Source: Polaromonas sp. C04 | GTDB lineage: Bacteria; Pseudomonadota; Gammaproteobacteria; Burkholderiales; Burkholderiaceae_C | Reading direction: 5' to 3' | NCBI RefSeq assembly: GCF_002002705.1 | Contig: NZ_MUNS01000034.1 | Span: 103,130 to 167,129, forward strand | Length of the DNA stretch: 64,000 bases | Shown here: positions 51,655-60,740 of the stretch, one piece after another | Numbering within the stretch: position 1 is the first letter of the stretch | Layout of the letters: each line of letters starts with the position of its first letter | Translations under genes and position numbers: made by a program | Notes under the pieces: model-generated | Told to the model about the DNA's origin: nothing | Databases searched by the model: none | What the model saw: only the letters and a program-made list of their open reading frames with translations

Positions 51655-52833
51655 TCAGCGCTCGATAGTTAGGGCAACCCCCATGCCGCCACCGATGCAC
51701 AGCGATACAATGCCTTTTTTGGCGTCGCGCTTTTGCATCTCGTACAGCAGCGTCACCAGAATGCGGCAACCGGACGCGCCAATCGGGTGGCCAATGGCAA
51801 TGGCGCCGCCATTGACGTTGACCTTGGACGTGTCCCAGCCCATTTCCTTGTTCACGGCGCAGGCCTGCGCGGCAAAGGCTTCGTTGATTTCCAGCAAGTC
51901 GAGGTCGGCGGCCTTCCAGCCGGCGCGCGCCAGGGCCTTGGTGGACGCAGGCACCGGGCCCATGCCCATGTAAGCCGGGTCGAGCCCGCTGGTGCCGAAG
52001 CTGGCGATGCGGCCCAGGGGCTTGAGGCCCAGCGCGGCCGCCTTCTTGGCCGTCATGACCATCACGGCGGCGGCGCCGTCATTGATGCCCGAGGCATTGC
52101 CCGCGGTCACGCCGCCGGCCTTGTCGAACGCGGGGCGCAGGCCCGCCAGTCCCTCGGCGGTCGATTTGCGGTTGATGAATTCGTCGGCCGCAAAAACGAG
52201 GGGGTCGCCCTTTTTCTGCGCGATGCTGAGCGGCACGATTTCATCCTTGAACTTGCCGGCATCCTGCGCGGCCGCCGCCTTTTGCTGGCTGGCCAGCGCC
52301 AGTGCGTCCTGCGCCTCGCGGCTGATGCCGTATTTCTTGGCCACGTTCTCGGCCGTGATGCCCATGTGGTACTGGTTGTACACGTCCCACAGGCCGTCGA
52401 CGATCATGGAATCGGTCAACTTCCAGTCGCCCATGCGCTGGCCTTCGCGCGAACCCATCAGCACGTGCGGTGCGGCGCTCATGTTCTCCTGGCCGCCGGC
52501 AATCACAATCTCGCTGTCGCCCCAGGCCACCGCCTGCGCCGCCAGCATCACGGCCTTCAGGCCGGAGCCGCACACCGCGTTGATGGTCAGGCCGGGCGTG
52601 CCCTGGTTCAGTCCGCTTTTGATGAGCGCCTGGCGCGCCGGGTTCTGGCCCGCTCCCGCCGCCAGCACCTGGCCCATGATGACTTCGCCAATCTGGTCGG
52701 CGGCCAGGCCACTGCGCTTGAGGATGTCCTTGATGACGACCGCACCGAGTTCGGCGGCCGGGGTTTTGGCGAGGGTTCCGCCAAACTTGCCAACCGCAGT
52801 GCGTGTGGCTGCAACGATAACGATATCTTCCAT
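51655..52833 (-). CDS. phaA: Acetyl-CoA C-acetyltransferase (beta-ketothiolase)
   Basis: 392 residues, thiolase fold. The acyl-accepting Cys88 is in INAVCGSGLKAV; GGAIAIGHPIGASGCR holds the catalytic His; SLCIGGGMGVA the second Cys. It condenses two acetyl-CoA to acetoacetyl-CoA. It starts 16 bases after phaC ends and belongs to the same transcript. Confidence 0.96.
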   Translation of the reverse strand: MEDIVIVAATRTAVGKFGGTLAKTPAAELGAVVIKDILKRSGLAADQIGEVIMGQVLAAGAGQNPARQALIKSGLNQGTPGLTINAVCGSGLKAVMLAAQAVAWGDSEIVIAGGQENMSAAPHVLMGSREGQRMGDWKLTDSMIVDGLWDVYNQYHMGITAENVAKKYGISREAQDALALASQQKAAAAQDAGKFKDEIVPLSIAQKKGDPLVFAADEFINRKSTAEGLAGLRPAFDKAGGVTAGNASGINDGAAAVMVMTAKKAAALGLKPLGRIASFGTSGLDPAYMGMGPVPASTKALARAGWKAADLDLLEINEAFAAQACAVNKEMGWDTSKVNVNGGAIAIGHPIGASGCRILVTLLYEMQKRDAKKGIVSLCIGGGMGVALTIER

Positions 52834-52848
52834 TTTGACCTCCAGTGA

Positions 52849-54558
52849 TTAAGCTTTTGCCTTGACGTAGCGGCCGGGCGCCGCTTCGATGACTTTGTAC
52901 TTGCCCTTGCCATAGGCCTTGGGGGCGGCAATCTGTTTGCCCGCGTGACCCGCGAGCCAGTCGGACCAGTCGGCCCACCAGCTGCCCGGATACTCCTTGG
53001 CGCTGGCGATCCACGCCTGCGCCGTGGGCGGAAATTTGTTGTGGTTGGCAATCCAGTGGCTGCGCTTGTTTTTGGCGGGCGGGTTGATGACACCCGCGAT
53101 ATGGCCGGACGCGCCCATCACAAAACGCTTCTTGCCCGGCAGCCACTGCGTGGACGCATACGCGCCGCCGATCGGCACGATGTGATCTTCCCGCGAGCCG
53201 TAGATATACACCGGCAGGTCCAGCTTGCGCAGGTCCACGGCCTCGCCGCACACGATGGCCTTGCCCGGCTTGATCAGGTTGTTTTCCAGGTAGGTGTTGC
53301 GCAGGTACCAGGCGTAGAAGGGGCCCGGCAGGTTGGTCGAGTCGCCGTTCCAGTAGAGCAGGTCGAACGCCGGCGGGGTCTCGCCCTTGAGGTAGTTGCC
53401 CACCACATAGTTCCAGACCAGCTCGTTCGGGCGCAGCGCGCTGAAGGTCGAGGCCAGGTCCTGGCCCTTGAGCAGGCCGCCCTTGCCCATCTCCATTTCG
53501 CGGTACTTGACCATGCCCTCGTCGATAAAGATGTCGAGGATGCCTGTATCGCTGAAATCCAGCAGCGTGGTGAGCAGGGTAAGGCTGGCCACGGGCTTCT
53601 CGCCGCGCGCCGCCAGCACCGCCAGCGCGGTCGTCAGAATCGTGCCGCCGACGCAAAAGCCCAGGGCATTAATGCTCTTGGCTCCCGTGATCTCTTGCGT
53701 GACTGCTATCGCCTTGATAGCGGCGTCTTCGATGTAGTCGTCCCAGGTCTTGTTCCCGAGCGACGCATCCGGATTGCGCCAGCTCACCACGAACGTGCGA
53801 TGGCCCTGCGCCACCGCGTAGCGGATCAGCGAGTTGTCAGGCTGCAGGTCGAGAATGTAGAACTTGTTGATGCAGGGCGGCACCAGCAGGAACGGGCGCT
53901 CGTACACCTTGGCCGTGAGCGGCTTGTACTCGATCAGCTGGAACAGCTCGTTCTCGAACACCACGGCGCCTTCGGTGGTGGCGACGTTCTTGCCGACCTC
54001 GAACACGCTCTCGTCCGTCATCGATACATGGCCCTGGCGCATGTCGTGCAGCAGGTTGGCGAGCCCGGCGGCGATGCTCTCGCCCTGGGTCTCGATGGCC
54101 TTTTGCTGCGCGTCGGCATTGAACGCCAGGAAGTTGCTCGGGGCCGAGGCGGCCATCCACTGCTCGACCGCAAAGCGGATGCGCGCCTTGGCCTTTTCGT
54201 CGCCCTCGACGGATTCCGCCATGGCCATCAGCGTGCGGGCGTTCAGGAGATACGTGGAGGCGGAGAAGGCCGAGACGGGGTTGTGGCTCCAGGCCTCCGC
54301 CTTGAAGCGCTTGTCGTCGCTCGTCGGGACGGCGTGCACGCTCTCGTTCCACAGCTGCATGGCGTCCGTGACGTACTGCTGCTGCAGCTCCATTAACCGG
54401 TCGGGAGACAGGGTCACGGGGGGAGCGGAAGCCATCGTGCCGGCGGCACCCACATCCACGCCCTGAAAAGACTGCATCGTCTTGTTCCAGTTATCGCTGA
54501 AGGCTTGCTGAAATTGCTCGGCCGCCTGGGCCCAGAACTCCGGAGATTCCTGATTCAT
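52849..54558 (-). CDS. phaC: Class I poly(3-hydroxyalkanoate) synthase
   Basis: 569 residues. The lipase-like box GFCVGG places the nucleophile at Cys302; YGSREDHIVP carries the catalytic Asp and SGHIAGVINPP the His. N-terminal PhaC_N domain (SHNPVSAFSASTYLLN). Polymerises (R)-3-hydroxybutyryl-CoA onto granules. GAGGAG precedes ATG 54558. First gene of phaCAB. A GCTAT-N6-ATAGC pair occurs near 53705 (encoding AAIKAIAVTQE), possibly a decayed dispersed repeat. Confidence 0.96.
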   Translation of the reverse strand: MNQESPEFWAQAAEQFQQAFSDNWNKTMQSFQGVDVGAAGTMASAPPVTLSPDRLMELQQQYVTDAMQLWNESVHAVPTSDDKRFKAEAWSHNPVSAFSASTYLLNARTLMAMAESVEGDEKAKARIRFAVEQWMAASAPSNFLAFNADAQQKAIETQGESIAAGLANLLHDMRQGHVSMTDESVFEVGKNVATTEGAVVFENELFQLIEYKPLTAKVYERPFLLVPPCINKFYILDLQPDNSLIRYAVAQGHRTFVVSWRNPDASLGNKTWDDYIEDAAIKAIAVTQEITGAKSINALGFCVGGTILTTALAVLAARGEKPVASLTLLTTLLDFSDTGILDIFIDEGMVKYREMEMGKGGLLKGQDLASTFSALRPNELVWNYVVGNYLKGETPPAFDLLYWNGDSTNLPGPFYAWYLRNTYLENNLIKPGKAIVCGEAVDLRKLDLPVYIYGSREDHIVPIGGAYASTQWLPGKKRFVMGASGHIAGVINPPAKNKRSHWIANHNKFPPTAQAWIASAKEYPGSWWADWSDWLAGHAGKQIAAPKAYGKGKYKVIEAAPGRYVKAKA

Positions 54559-54620
54559 GCCGTCTCCTCGTGATACTGTTGTTTATAAGCTTTAATTTAA
54601 CACTCTACGCGCGCTTTTAG

Positions 54621-54914
54621 ATGTATCTCATTGTCATTGGGTGGATATATGTGACCCTCATGATGGCGGTGGCCGAAGCCGCCAGCAGCACCGGCACCCT
54701 TCTGGGTGGCATCGCCACCTTTGTCTTCTATGGATTGGCGCCGATGGCCTTGCTGGTGTACCTGATGGGCTCGCCCGCGCGGCGCCGCGCCATCAAGGCC
54801 CGCGAGGCAGCGGCCGGGCAGGCCGAAGCCGCCTCAAGCGAGCCAGATGCAGGCGGCCAGCCGCCCGCTGCCGCCGAGGGCGAGGGTGTCGCGCCGGTGC
54901 GAAAAGAACCTTGA
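54621..54914 (+). CDS. Small two-helix membrane protein, hypothetical
   Basis: 97 residues. Two transmembrane segments (about residues 3-20, LIVIGWIYVTLMMAVAEA, and 28-49, GGIATFVFYGLAPMALLVYL) with an AEAASS turn, then a charged Ala/Glu/Pro-rich cytoplasmic tail. It is divergent from phaC, 62 bases away. The tail-coding end overlaps the end of the convergent pgeF gene by 81 bases. Family not recognised beyond a small Burkholderiales membrane protein. Confidence 0.7.
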   Translation: MYLIVIGWIYVTLMMAVAEAASSTGTLLGGIATFVFYGLAPMALLVYLMGSPARRRAIKAREAAAGQAEAASSEPDAGGQPPAAAEGEGVAPVRKEP

Positions 54915-55625
54915 CGGATTGCTGACCGTGCACCACGGTGCGCTGCCGTCGTTGCCATGAATGCTGGTGATGCCTGATGCCTGCAACCGCCGGCGCGCCA
55001 GGCCTGCGAGATCGGCCAGCCATTTGCCGCCGGGGTGCGGCCTGAAGCAAGCGGCCGCCTGCGGGTCGTGCGCCTCGAAGGCGGCCTTGACCTCCGGCCC
55101 CACCTCGAACTGCTCGGGGCCGATGCACGGACCCAGCCACGCTACTATTTCTGTAGCACCATCCCCAGTACCGGCATGGGCTAGAACCCGAAAAGATTCA
55201 ACGGTCGACTCCAGAACGCCGCGCCCGCCCTCGCCCGCCAGCCCGCGCCAGCCCGCGTGCGCGGCGGCCACCGCACTGCCCTGCCGATTGCTGAACAACA
55301 CAGGCAGGCAGTCCGCCACCATGATGGTGCAGGCCACGCCGGGACTCTGGGTCATGCAGCCATCGGCCGGTGTGCCATCGGGCGTTTGCGCGTCAAGCGT
55401 TGCCACCTGCCGGCCATGGAGCTGCTGCAGGAACACCGGTCGCACACCAAGAGCCTGTTGCAGCACCTGGCGATTGGCCTGCACGGCCGCCGGCGCATCG
55501 CCCACGTGATCGCCCAGGTTCAGGCTCTCATAGGGACCCGTGCTGACGCCGCCGCTGCGCGTGGTGCACAGCGCGCGCACCGTGGCCGGCGCGGGCCAGT
55601 CGGGCATCAGCCAGTCGTGCGGCAT
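54834..55625 (-). CDS. pgeF: Peptidoglycan editing factor PgeF / YfiH (laccase-domain) protein
   Basis: 263 residues. Zinc-site residues of the YfiH family are all visible: His in QQLHGRQV, Cys in VADCLPVL, His in AAHAGWRGL. The family hydrolyses misincorporated L-Ser-containing muropeptide precursors and was once called polyphenol oxidase. ATG 55625 gives MPHDWLMPDWPAP. A copy of the dispersed repeat (55141-55195) is in frame, encoding about SFRVLAHAGTGDGATEIVA, at a variable loop before WLGPCIGPEQFEVG. Confidence 0.92.
   Translation of the reverse strand: MPHDWLMPDWPAPATVRALCTTRSGGVSTGPYESLNLGDHVGDAPAAVQANRQVLQQALGVRPVFLQQLHGRQVATLDAQTPDGTPADGCMTQSPGVACTIMVADCLPVLFSNRQGSAVAAAHAGWRGLAGEGGRGVLESTVESFRVLAHAGTGDGATEIVAWLGPCIGPEQFEVGPEVKAAFEAHDPQAAACFRPHPGGKWLADLAGLARRRLQASGITSIHGNDGSAPWCTVSNPSRFFSHRRDTLALGGSGRLAACIWLA
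55141..55195 (+). repeat. Dispersed ~50 bp repeat, copy D, inside pgeF
   Basis: GCTACTATTTCTGTAGCACC, ATCCCCAGTACCGGCATGGG, CTAGAACCCGAAAAG. It matches copy F at 56341 base for base over several stretches (TAGCACC, ATGGGCTAG) and is read in frame by pgeF. Confidence 0.65.
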
Positions 55626-55636
55626 GCGCAAACGGC

Positions 55637-56275
55637 TCAGGGCTCGTTGTCGGGGCAGGCGGACGGCTGCGCCTTCTGGAAGGCATCGAGCGCCATGCAC
55701 GCGTCGAACGCGGCCATGGTGCGCGGCAGGCCGTCAAAGCTGACCTTGAAGCGCTGGCCATTGAATATCTGCGGCACCAGGCAGCAGTCGGCCAACGTCG
55801 GCGTCTCGCCATAGCAGTGGGTGGACGCGGGCAGCAGGGCCAGTTCGCGCTCGAACGCCTCCAGCCCGGTGCGCACCCAGTGCCGGTACCAACTGTTCTT
55901 GGCATCGTCGCTCACGCCCATGTCCCGGACCAGGTACTTGAGCACGCGCAGGTTGTTCAGCGGATGGATTTCGCAGGCCACGGTCTGCGCCAGTGCACGC
56001 ACGCGCGCGCGGCCCAGCGCGTCCCTGGGCAACAGGGCCGGCTCGGGATGGGTTTCGTCCAGGTACTCGATGATCGCCATCGACTGGCCCAGGCGCTGAC
56101 CGTCGATCTCCAGCGTGGGCACCAGCAGGTCGGGCGATATCGCGGCATAGCCGGGCTGCTTGTGCTCGCCCCTGGCAATGTGCACGGGAATGTACTCATA
56201 GGCCAGCCCCTTGAGCTGCAGCGCAATGCGCACGCGGAACGAGGCTGAGGAGCGAAAGTAGTTGTAGAGCTTCAT
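55637..56275 (-). CDS. maiA: Maleylacetoacetate isomerase (zeta-class GST)
   Basis: 212 residues. MKLYNYFRSSASFRVRIAL matches the zeta-class SSxSxRVRIAL active-site motif; the usual Cys is Ala here, as in many bacterial forms. LVPTLEIDGQRLGQSMAIIEYLDE and HPLNNLRVLKYL complete the pattern. Isomerises maleylacetoacetate in tyrosine/homogentisate breakdown, or maleylpyruvate in gentisate pathways; no hmg or gentisate genes are here. It ends 11 bases before pgeF starts. Confidence 0.88.
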   Translation of the reverse strand: MKLYNYFRSSASFRVRIALQLKGLAYEYIPVHIARGEHKQPGYAAISPDLLVPTLEIDGQRLGQSMAIIEYLDETHPEPALLPRDALGRARVRALAQTVACEIHPLNNLRVLKYLVRDMGVSDDAKNSWYRHWVRTGLEAFERELALLPASTHCYGETPTLADCCLVPQIFNGQRFKVSFDGLPRTMAAFDACMALDAFQKAQPSACPDNEP

Positions 56276-56340
56276 GGATGCAAGGATAAACCGGATGCGT
56301 CCCCGCGTGCCGTGGGCCAACTCTTGCAGTCAGCTGCTTC

Positions 56341-56395
56341 ACTATCGTATTCATAGCACCCAGCGCAGGCGGTGTATGGGCTAGCGGCAGAAATC
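56341..56395 (+). repeat. Dispersed ~50 bp repeat, copy F
   Basis: ACTATCGTATTCATAGCACC, CAGCGCAGGCGGTGTATGGG, CTAGCGGCAGAAATC. Intergenic, between quiC (stop 56446) and maiA, closely matching copy D about 1.2 kb away. Confidence 0.62.
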
Positions 56396-56445
56396 ATCAT
56401 AAATTCGCCATCCCGCAGGCCAGTCGCACCCTTGATGGCATGGCA

Positions 56446-58401
56446 TCAAGGCCGGGCGCCCTGCTCCTGCGACGCCATGCGCGCCGGCGCATTCACGGCG
56501 CCGTAGCCGTCGTAGTCGCTGCGCTGCACGATCTCGAAGAAAAAGCGGTCGGCGAACGCTTCGGTGTAGGCGTGGAAATACTCGCCGGTGGCCGAGCGGT
56601 CGTACAGGATGTCCAGCGCCTGCATGCGCCGCACCAGCGGTTCGTCCAGATCCAGGCGCGCCAGCAGGTCGTCGTAATAGTTGCCCGAGATCGGCACGAA
56701 GCGCACGCCATTGGCGCGCAGCCGGGTCATCGCGGCGAAGATGTCGTCGCAGCGCAGTGCGATATGGTGCACGCTGGCGCCCGAGCGGCCGGTGGCGCTG
56801 ACCTGGCGCGCGGTGCGCGTGCGCTGGCTCAGCGACACGTTGAGCACCACGCGCACGCTGCGCCCGGCATTGGCCAGGCCGCAACTGCGGATCAGGCCGA
56901 ATGGATCGGCCAGCTCCAGGCTCTCGCCCGGCTGCAGGCCGAGCACGGCGCGGCAAAACAGCATCCAGGTGTCGAACTGGTCATTGGCCAGACCCATGGC
57001 GATATGGTCGATGGCCTGCAGCCCGCAGGCCGCCGGGGCATCGGGGCGCGATGCCCCGGGCACTTCGGGCACGAAGTCGGCCTGCAGCCCCCCCACATCA
57101 CCGGCTGCGCCGGGCACGAAATGCACCACGGTGCCGCCGGGTGCCACGATCGCGGGCAGCCGCAGCTCGTTTGGCCCGCGCGGGCTGTCGTAGCGCGCCG
57201 ACAGCAGCGCGCTGGCCCGGTTCGCGGCGCGCGCCGGGTCGCTCGTGCCCAGGCCCAGCGCACACACCGAGGGCCCTTGCTGGTCGAAGCGGGCCCGCGC
57301 GTCCGAGCCCGGCTGGGCGTTCACGATCAGGTGGATGCCGCCCTGCCGGTACAGCGTCACGGCCTTGGAGCGGTGCCGGCCGGCGCGTGCAAAGCCGAGC
57401 TGTTCGAGCAGCGCGCCCAGCGCCACGGCGGCCGCGTCATCGACGCCGAATTCCAGGAACGCGATGCCATCGAGCGGCAGCGAATCCGGCGGATCGAACA
57501 ATTCGATGCGGTTCAAAGTGCTCTTGGCCAGGCCGCGCAAAGCGTCGCCGGCTACGCCCTGATCCGCCCCGTCGCGCAGGTGCTCGAGCCGGCGCCGCAC
57601 CTGGCTTTCCAGGTACAGGAGCGAGCGCATCGCATCGACCGCGGTGCGCCGGTTGGGCGTCTCGCGGAACACGTCGTTGAATATCTCCAGCGACAAGTTG
57701 CCGTCGTAGCCCGACAAGAGCGTCTTCTCAAAAAAATTCTCGAGGTCGAACTGGCCCTGGCCGGGGAAGTTGCGGTGATGCCGCGCCCATTGCAGCACGT
57801 CCATCGCGAGCAGCGGCGCATCGGCCATCTGCACGAAAAAGATCCGCTCGCCGGGAATGTCCTGGATGCCGGCCGGATCATCGCCCAGCGACAGCGTGTG
57901 AAAGCTGTCCAGGATCAGCCCGAGGTGCGGATGGTTGGCGCGCTCCACGATGCGCCAGGCCTGCGCGTACAGCTTGACCCAGCGGCCCCAGGCCAGCGCC
58001 TCGAAGCCGATGCGCAGGTTGCGCCGTGCCGCGCGCTCGGCCAGCTCGTGCAGTTGCGCGGCTGCGCGTTCGGGATCGTTGAGCGACTGCGGCGAGGTGT
58101 TGGAGCACACCAGCATCAGTGGCGCGCCGAGCGCCTGCATCACGTCGAACTTGCGCTCGGCCCGGTCGAGGTTGCGCCGGAACAGCTCGTCCGGCATGCC
58201 CTCGAAGTCGCGCAGCGGCTGGTACAGGTCGATGCCCAGGCCCAGGTCGGTGGCCATGGCGCGCAGTTCTGGCGCGCTGCCGTTGAAGTTGATGAAGTCG
58301 TTCTCGAACAGTTCGATCGCGTCGAAGCGCGCGGCAGCGATCGCCTCGAGCTTCTGGCGCAAGGTGCCGCTCATGGAGACGGTGGCGATGGATCGGCGCA
58401 T
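56446..58401 (-). CDS. quiC: 3-dehydroshikimate dehydratase QuiC (TIM-barrel fused to HPPD-like VOC domain)
   Basis: 651 residues. The N-terminal 280 residues form an AP-endonuclease/sugar isomerase TIM barrel with metal ligands in GFEALAWG, LILDSFHTL and LSLEIFND. The C-terminal 350 residues are a 4-hydroxyphenylpyruvate-dioxygenase-like VOC pair (IDHIAMGL, VHHIALRCDDIFAAM, FFFEIVQRSDYDG). The fusion matches the QuiC/DSD family, which turns 3-dehydroshikimate into protocatechuate. The next genes, a shikimate dehydrogenase-like enzyme and an MHS transporter, fit quinate/shikimate use. Gap to aroE-like gene is 11 bases. Confidence 0.85.
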   Translation of the reverse strand: MRRSIATVSMSGTLRQKLEAIAAARFDAIELFENDFINFNGSAPELRAMATDLGLGIDLYQPLRDFEGMPDELFRRNLDRAERKFDVMQALGAPLMLVCSNTSPQSLNDPERAAAQLHELAERAARRNLRIGFEALAWGRWVKLYAQAWRIVERANHPHLGLILDSFHTLSLGDDPAGIQDIPGERIFFVQMADAPLLAMDVLQWARHHRNFPGQGQFDLENFFEKTLLSGYDGNLSLEIFNDVFRETPNRRTAVDAMRSLLYLESQVRRRLEHLRDGADQGVAGDALRGLAKSTLNRIELFDPPDSLPLDGIAFLEFGVDDAAAVALGALLEQLGFARAGRHRSKAVTLYRQGGIHLIVNAQPGSDARARFDQQGPSVCALGLGTSDPARAANRASALLSARYDSPRGPNELRLPAIVAPGGTVVHFVPGAAGDVGGLQADFVPEVPGASRPDAPAACGLQAIDHIAMGLANDQFDTWMLFCRAVLGLQPGESLELADPFGLIRSCGLANAGRSVRVVLNVSLSQRTRTARQVSATGRSGASVHHIALRCDDIFAAMTRLRANGVRFVPISGNYYDDLLARLDLDEPLVRRMQALDILYDRSATGEYFHAYTEAFADRFFFEIVQRSDYDGYGAVNAPARMASQEQGARP

Positions 58402-58412
58402 GGTCGCTGGCC

Positions 58413-59246
58413 TCAGTATTTGATCTGCGACACCGCGCGCAGCTCGTCCGAGGTCGCCGTGCCGAAGCCGAAGAACTCGAGGTAGGCGGGGATCATTTCG
58501 AACAGCATATCGGTGCCGACCTGGACCGCGCAACCCTTGGCCCTGGCGGCGCGCAACAGCGGCGTGTACTCGGCCTTCATCACCACCTCGCCGACGAAGG
58601 TTTGGGGGTCGATGCGGTCGATGTCGAAGGGCAGCGGGTCGCCGTCCTTCATGCCCAGCGGCGTGGCGTTGACCACGATGTCGTGGCCAGCGGGGTCGTT
58701 CCAGCCGGTCTGCACCACCAGCTTCGGGTAGTGCTGCAGCAGCCGCTCGCGCAGCGCGTCGGCCGAGGCGGCGTGCGCGTCGAACAGGCTGATCGAGGCT
58801 GCGCCGGCCGCCGCCAGCGAGGCCGCGATGGCGGAGCCGACACCGCCGCAGCCCGCCACCAGCACGCGCGTGCCACGGATCTGCCGCCCCTTGCGCTCGG
58901 CGCCGCGCACGAAGCCCGCGCCGTCGAACTGGTCGCCCAGCAGCGTGCCGTCGGGGCGTTTGAGCAGCGCGTTGCAGGCGCCCGCGATGCGTGCAGTGGG
59001 CGTGACCTCGTCGGCCAGCGAGAGCGTCGTGATCTTGTGCGGCATGGTCACCAGCGCGCCGCGCAGGTTGGTCAGCCGTGCCAGTGCGGCCAGCGCCGCC
59101 GGGTAGTCCTCGGGCTTGACACCCATCGGGACCACGACCGCATCGATGCCCTGCTGGTCGAACCAGGGGTTGTAAATCATCGGCGCCTTGAACGCCTCGG
59201 TCGGATAGCCGAGGTGGGTGATGAGCGTGGTTTTGCCGCTGATCAT
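58413..59246 (-). CDS. Shikimate/quinate dehydrogenase family protein
   Basis: 277 residues. An N-terminal shikimate-binding domain has the catalytic Lys in TMPHKITTLS and the Asp in DQFDGAGFV; the NAD(P) domain has VLVAGCGGVGSAIAASL, VNATPLGM. AAGGAAAG precedes ATG 59246. Position between quiC and a transporter suggests oxidation of shikimate or quinate in catabolism, not AroE's biosynthetic role. Substrate and cofactor cannot be fixed by eye. Confidence 0.88.
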   Translation of the reverse strand: MISGKTTLITHLGYPTEAFKAPMIYNPWFDQQGIDAVVVPMGVKPEDYPAALAALARLTNLRGALVTMPHKITTLSLADEVTPTARIAGACNALLKRPDGTLLGDQFDGAGFVRGAERKGRQIRGTRVLVAGCGGVGSAIAASLAAAGAASISLFDAHAASADALRERLLQHYPKLVVQTGWNDPAGHDIVVNATPLGMKDGDPLPFDIDRIDPQTFVGEVVMKAEYTPLLRAARAKGCAVQVGTDMLFEMIPAYLEFFGFGTATSDELRAVSQIKY

Positions 59247-59271
59247 GGCAGTCTTTCCTTGCGTTGGGGTC

Positions 59272-60609
59272 TCAGGCGGCGACGGCGCGCAGCTTCTTGC
59301 CGAGCTGCTCCATCGGCACGTTGTAGGTCTCGCGCGCCGACCAGGCCGACACTGCGGCGACCACGCTGGTAGCGGTGGTGAACAGCGCCACAGGCATCCA
59401 GCCGGTCGGGCCGTCGCCGAGCAGGGCCGCGCTGATGGCGGGCGCGAAGCCGCCGAGCGCAAAGCCGATCTGCGTGCCGATGGCCATGCCCGACAGGCGC
59501 ACACGGGTGTCGAACATTTCGCCATAGAGTGCCGGCCAGACGCCGTTGGCCGCGCTGTAGACGACCCCCGACAGCAACAGGCCGAAGGTGAAGATCAGCG
59601 TCATGTCGGCACTTGCGATGGCCCACATGTAGGGCCAGATCAGCGCGGCCGAGCCGAGCGCGCCGATGATGAACACCGGGCGGCGGCCGATGCGGTCCGA
59701 CAGAATCGCCCACAGCGGAATCGCCGCCAGCGCCACCACGTTGGCCAGCACCAGCATGGTGAGCATGGTGGCGCGCGGCAGGTGCATGGTGTTCACCGCA
59801 TACGACAGCGTGAACACCGCGAAGATGGTGCTGACCACCGAGACCAGCGCGGCAAAGATCACGCGCAGCACGGCGGCGGCGTGGTGGCTGAACAGTTCGA
59901 CCACCGGCAGCTTGGGCGTGACGTGCTGCTTCTCCTCCTGCTCGAACACCGGCGTCTCCGGCAGCGAGCGCCGCACCCAGACGCCGACCGCGACGACCAC
60001 GGCGCTGAGGAAGAACGGGATGCGCCAGCCCCATGCCAGCAGTTGGTCTTCGGGCAATGCCGAGACCGGGATATAGACCAGCGTGGCCAGGATCAGCCCG
60101 GCCTGCGTGCCCGACAGCGTGAAGCTGGTGAAGAAGGCGCGCCGGTGCGCCGGTGCATGCTCCAGCGTCATCGAGTTCGCGCCCGCCTGCTCGCCCGAGG
60201 CCGAGATGCCTTGCAGCAGGCGCAGCACGACCAGCATGATCGGCGAGGCGATGCCGATTTGATCGTAGGTGGGCAGCGCGCCGACCAGGAAGGTCGATAT
60301 GCCCATCAGCAGCAGCGTGAACGTGAGCACCTTCTTGCGCCCGAACTTGTCGCCAACGTGGCCGAGGATGAAGGCACCGAACGGGCGCGCGATGTAGGCC
60401 ACGCCAAAGGTCGCGAACGCCGCGATGCTGGCGAGCTTGGGGTCGATCGACGGGAAGAATATCTTGCCGAAAACCAGCGCGGCGGCCGTTCCGTAGATGA
60501 AAAAGTCGTAGTACTCGACCGCACTGCCGATCCAGCTCGCAAGGGCGGCTTTTTTGGGGGCGTGCACGGCTTTCGGCTGGGCGGCAGTGGCCTGGGATCC
60601 TGGGTTCAT
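59272..60609 (-). CDS. MHS-family MFS metabolite:H+ symporter (shikimate/quinate-type)
   Basis: 445 residues, 12 transmembrane helices of the metabolite:H+ symporter group: WIGSAVEYYDFFIYGTAAAL, RPFGAFILGHVGDKFGRKKV, and DRIGRRPVFIIGALGSA. I chose ATG 60609 because GGAG lies six bases upstream; ATG 60621 is the alternative. First gene of the leftward transporter-dehydrogenase-quiC unit, so the substrate is probably shikimate, quinate or a related ring acid. Divergent from the TetR gene. Confidence 0.9.
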   Translation of the reverse strand: MNPGSQATAAQPKAVHAPKKAALASWIGSAVEYYDFFIYGTAAALVFGKIFFPSIDPKLASIAAFATFGVAYIARPFGAFILGHVGDKFGRKKVLTFTLLLMGISTFLVGALPTYDQIGIASPIMLVVLRLLQGISASGEQAGANSMTLEHAPAHRRAFFTSFTLSGTQAGLILATLVYIPVSALPEDQLLAWGWRIPFFLSAVVVAVGVWVRRSLPETPVFEQEEKQHVTPKLPVVELFSHHAAAVLRVIFAALVSVVSTIFAVFTLSYAVNTMHLPRATMLTMLVLANVVALAAIPLWAILSDRIGRRPVFIIGALGSAALIWPYMWAIASADMTLIFTFGLLLSGVVYSAANGVWPALYGEMFDTRVRLSGMAIGTQIGFALGGFAPAISAALLGDGPTGWMPVALFTTATSVVAAVSAWSARETYNVPMEQLGKKLRAVAA

Positions 60610-60659
60610 TGATGTCTCCATGGTGCGGCCTCGAAGTAGCCGGTTGACGTAAATGTACT

Positions 60660-60701
60660 AACTAGTTCGCTTTCATTCATTAGTAAAAACCCTAGGGTTT
60701 T
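60660..60701. promoter_or_regulatory. Two palindromes in the transporter/tetR divergent promoter
   Basis: AAAACCCTAGGGTTTT (60686-60701) is a perfect 16-base palindrome, and AACTAGTT (60660-60667) a perfect 8-base one. Both lie in the 131-base gap between the divergent MHS transporter and TetR genes, where a TetR dimer would act on both. Function is inferred. Confidence 0.6.
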
Positions 60702-60740
60702 GTAAAGTTACCTGCGGGAACTTCGTGATAGGCTCTATAA

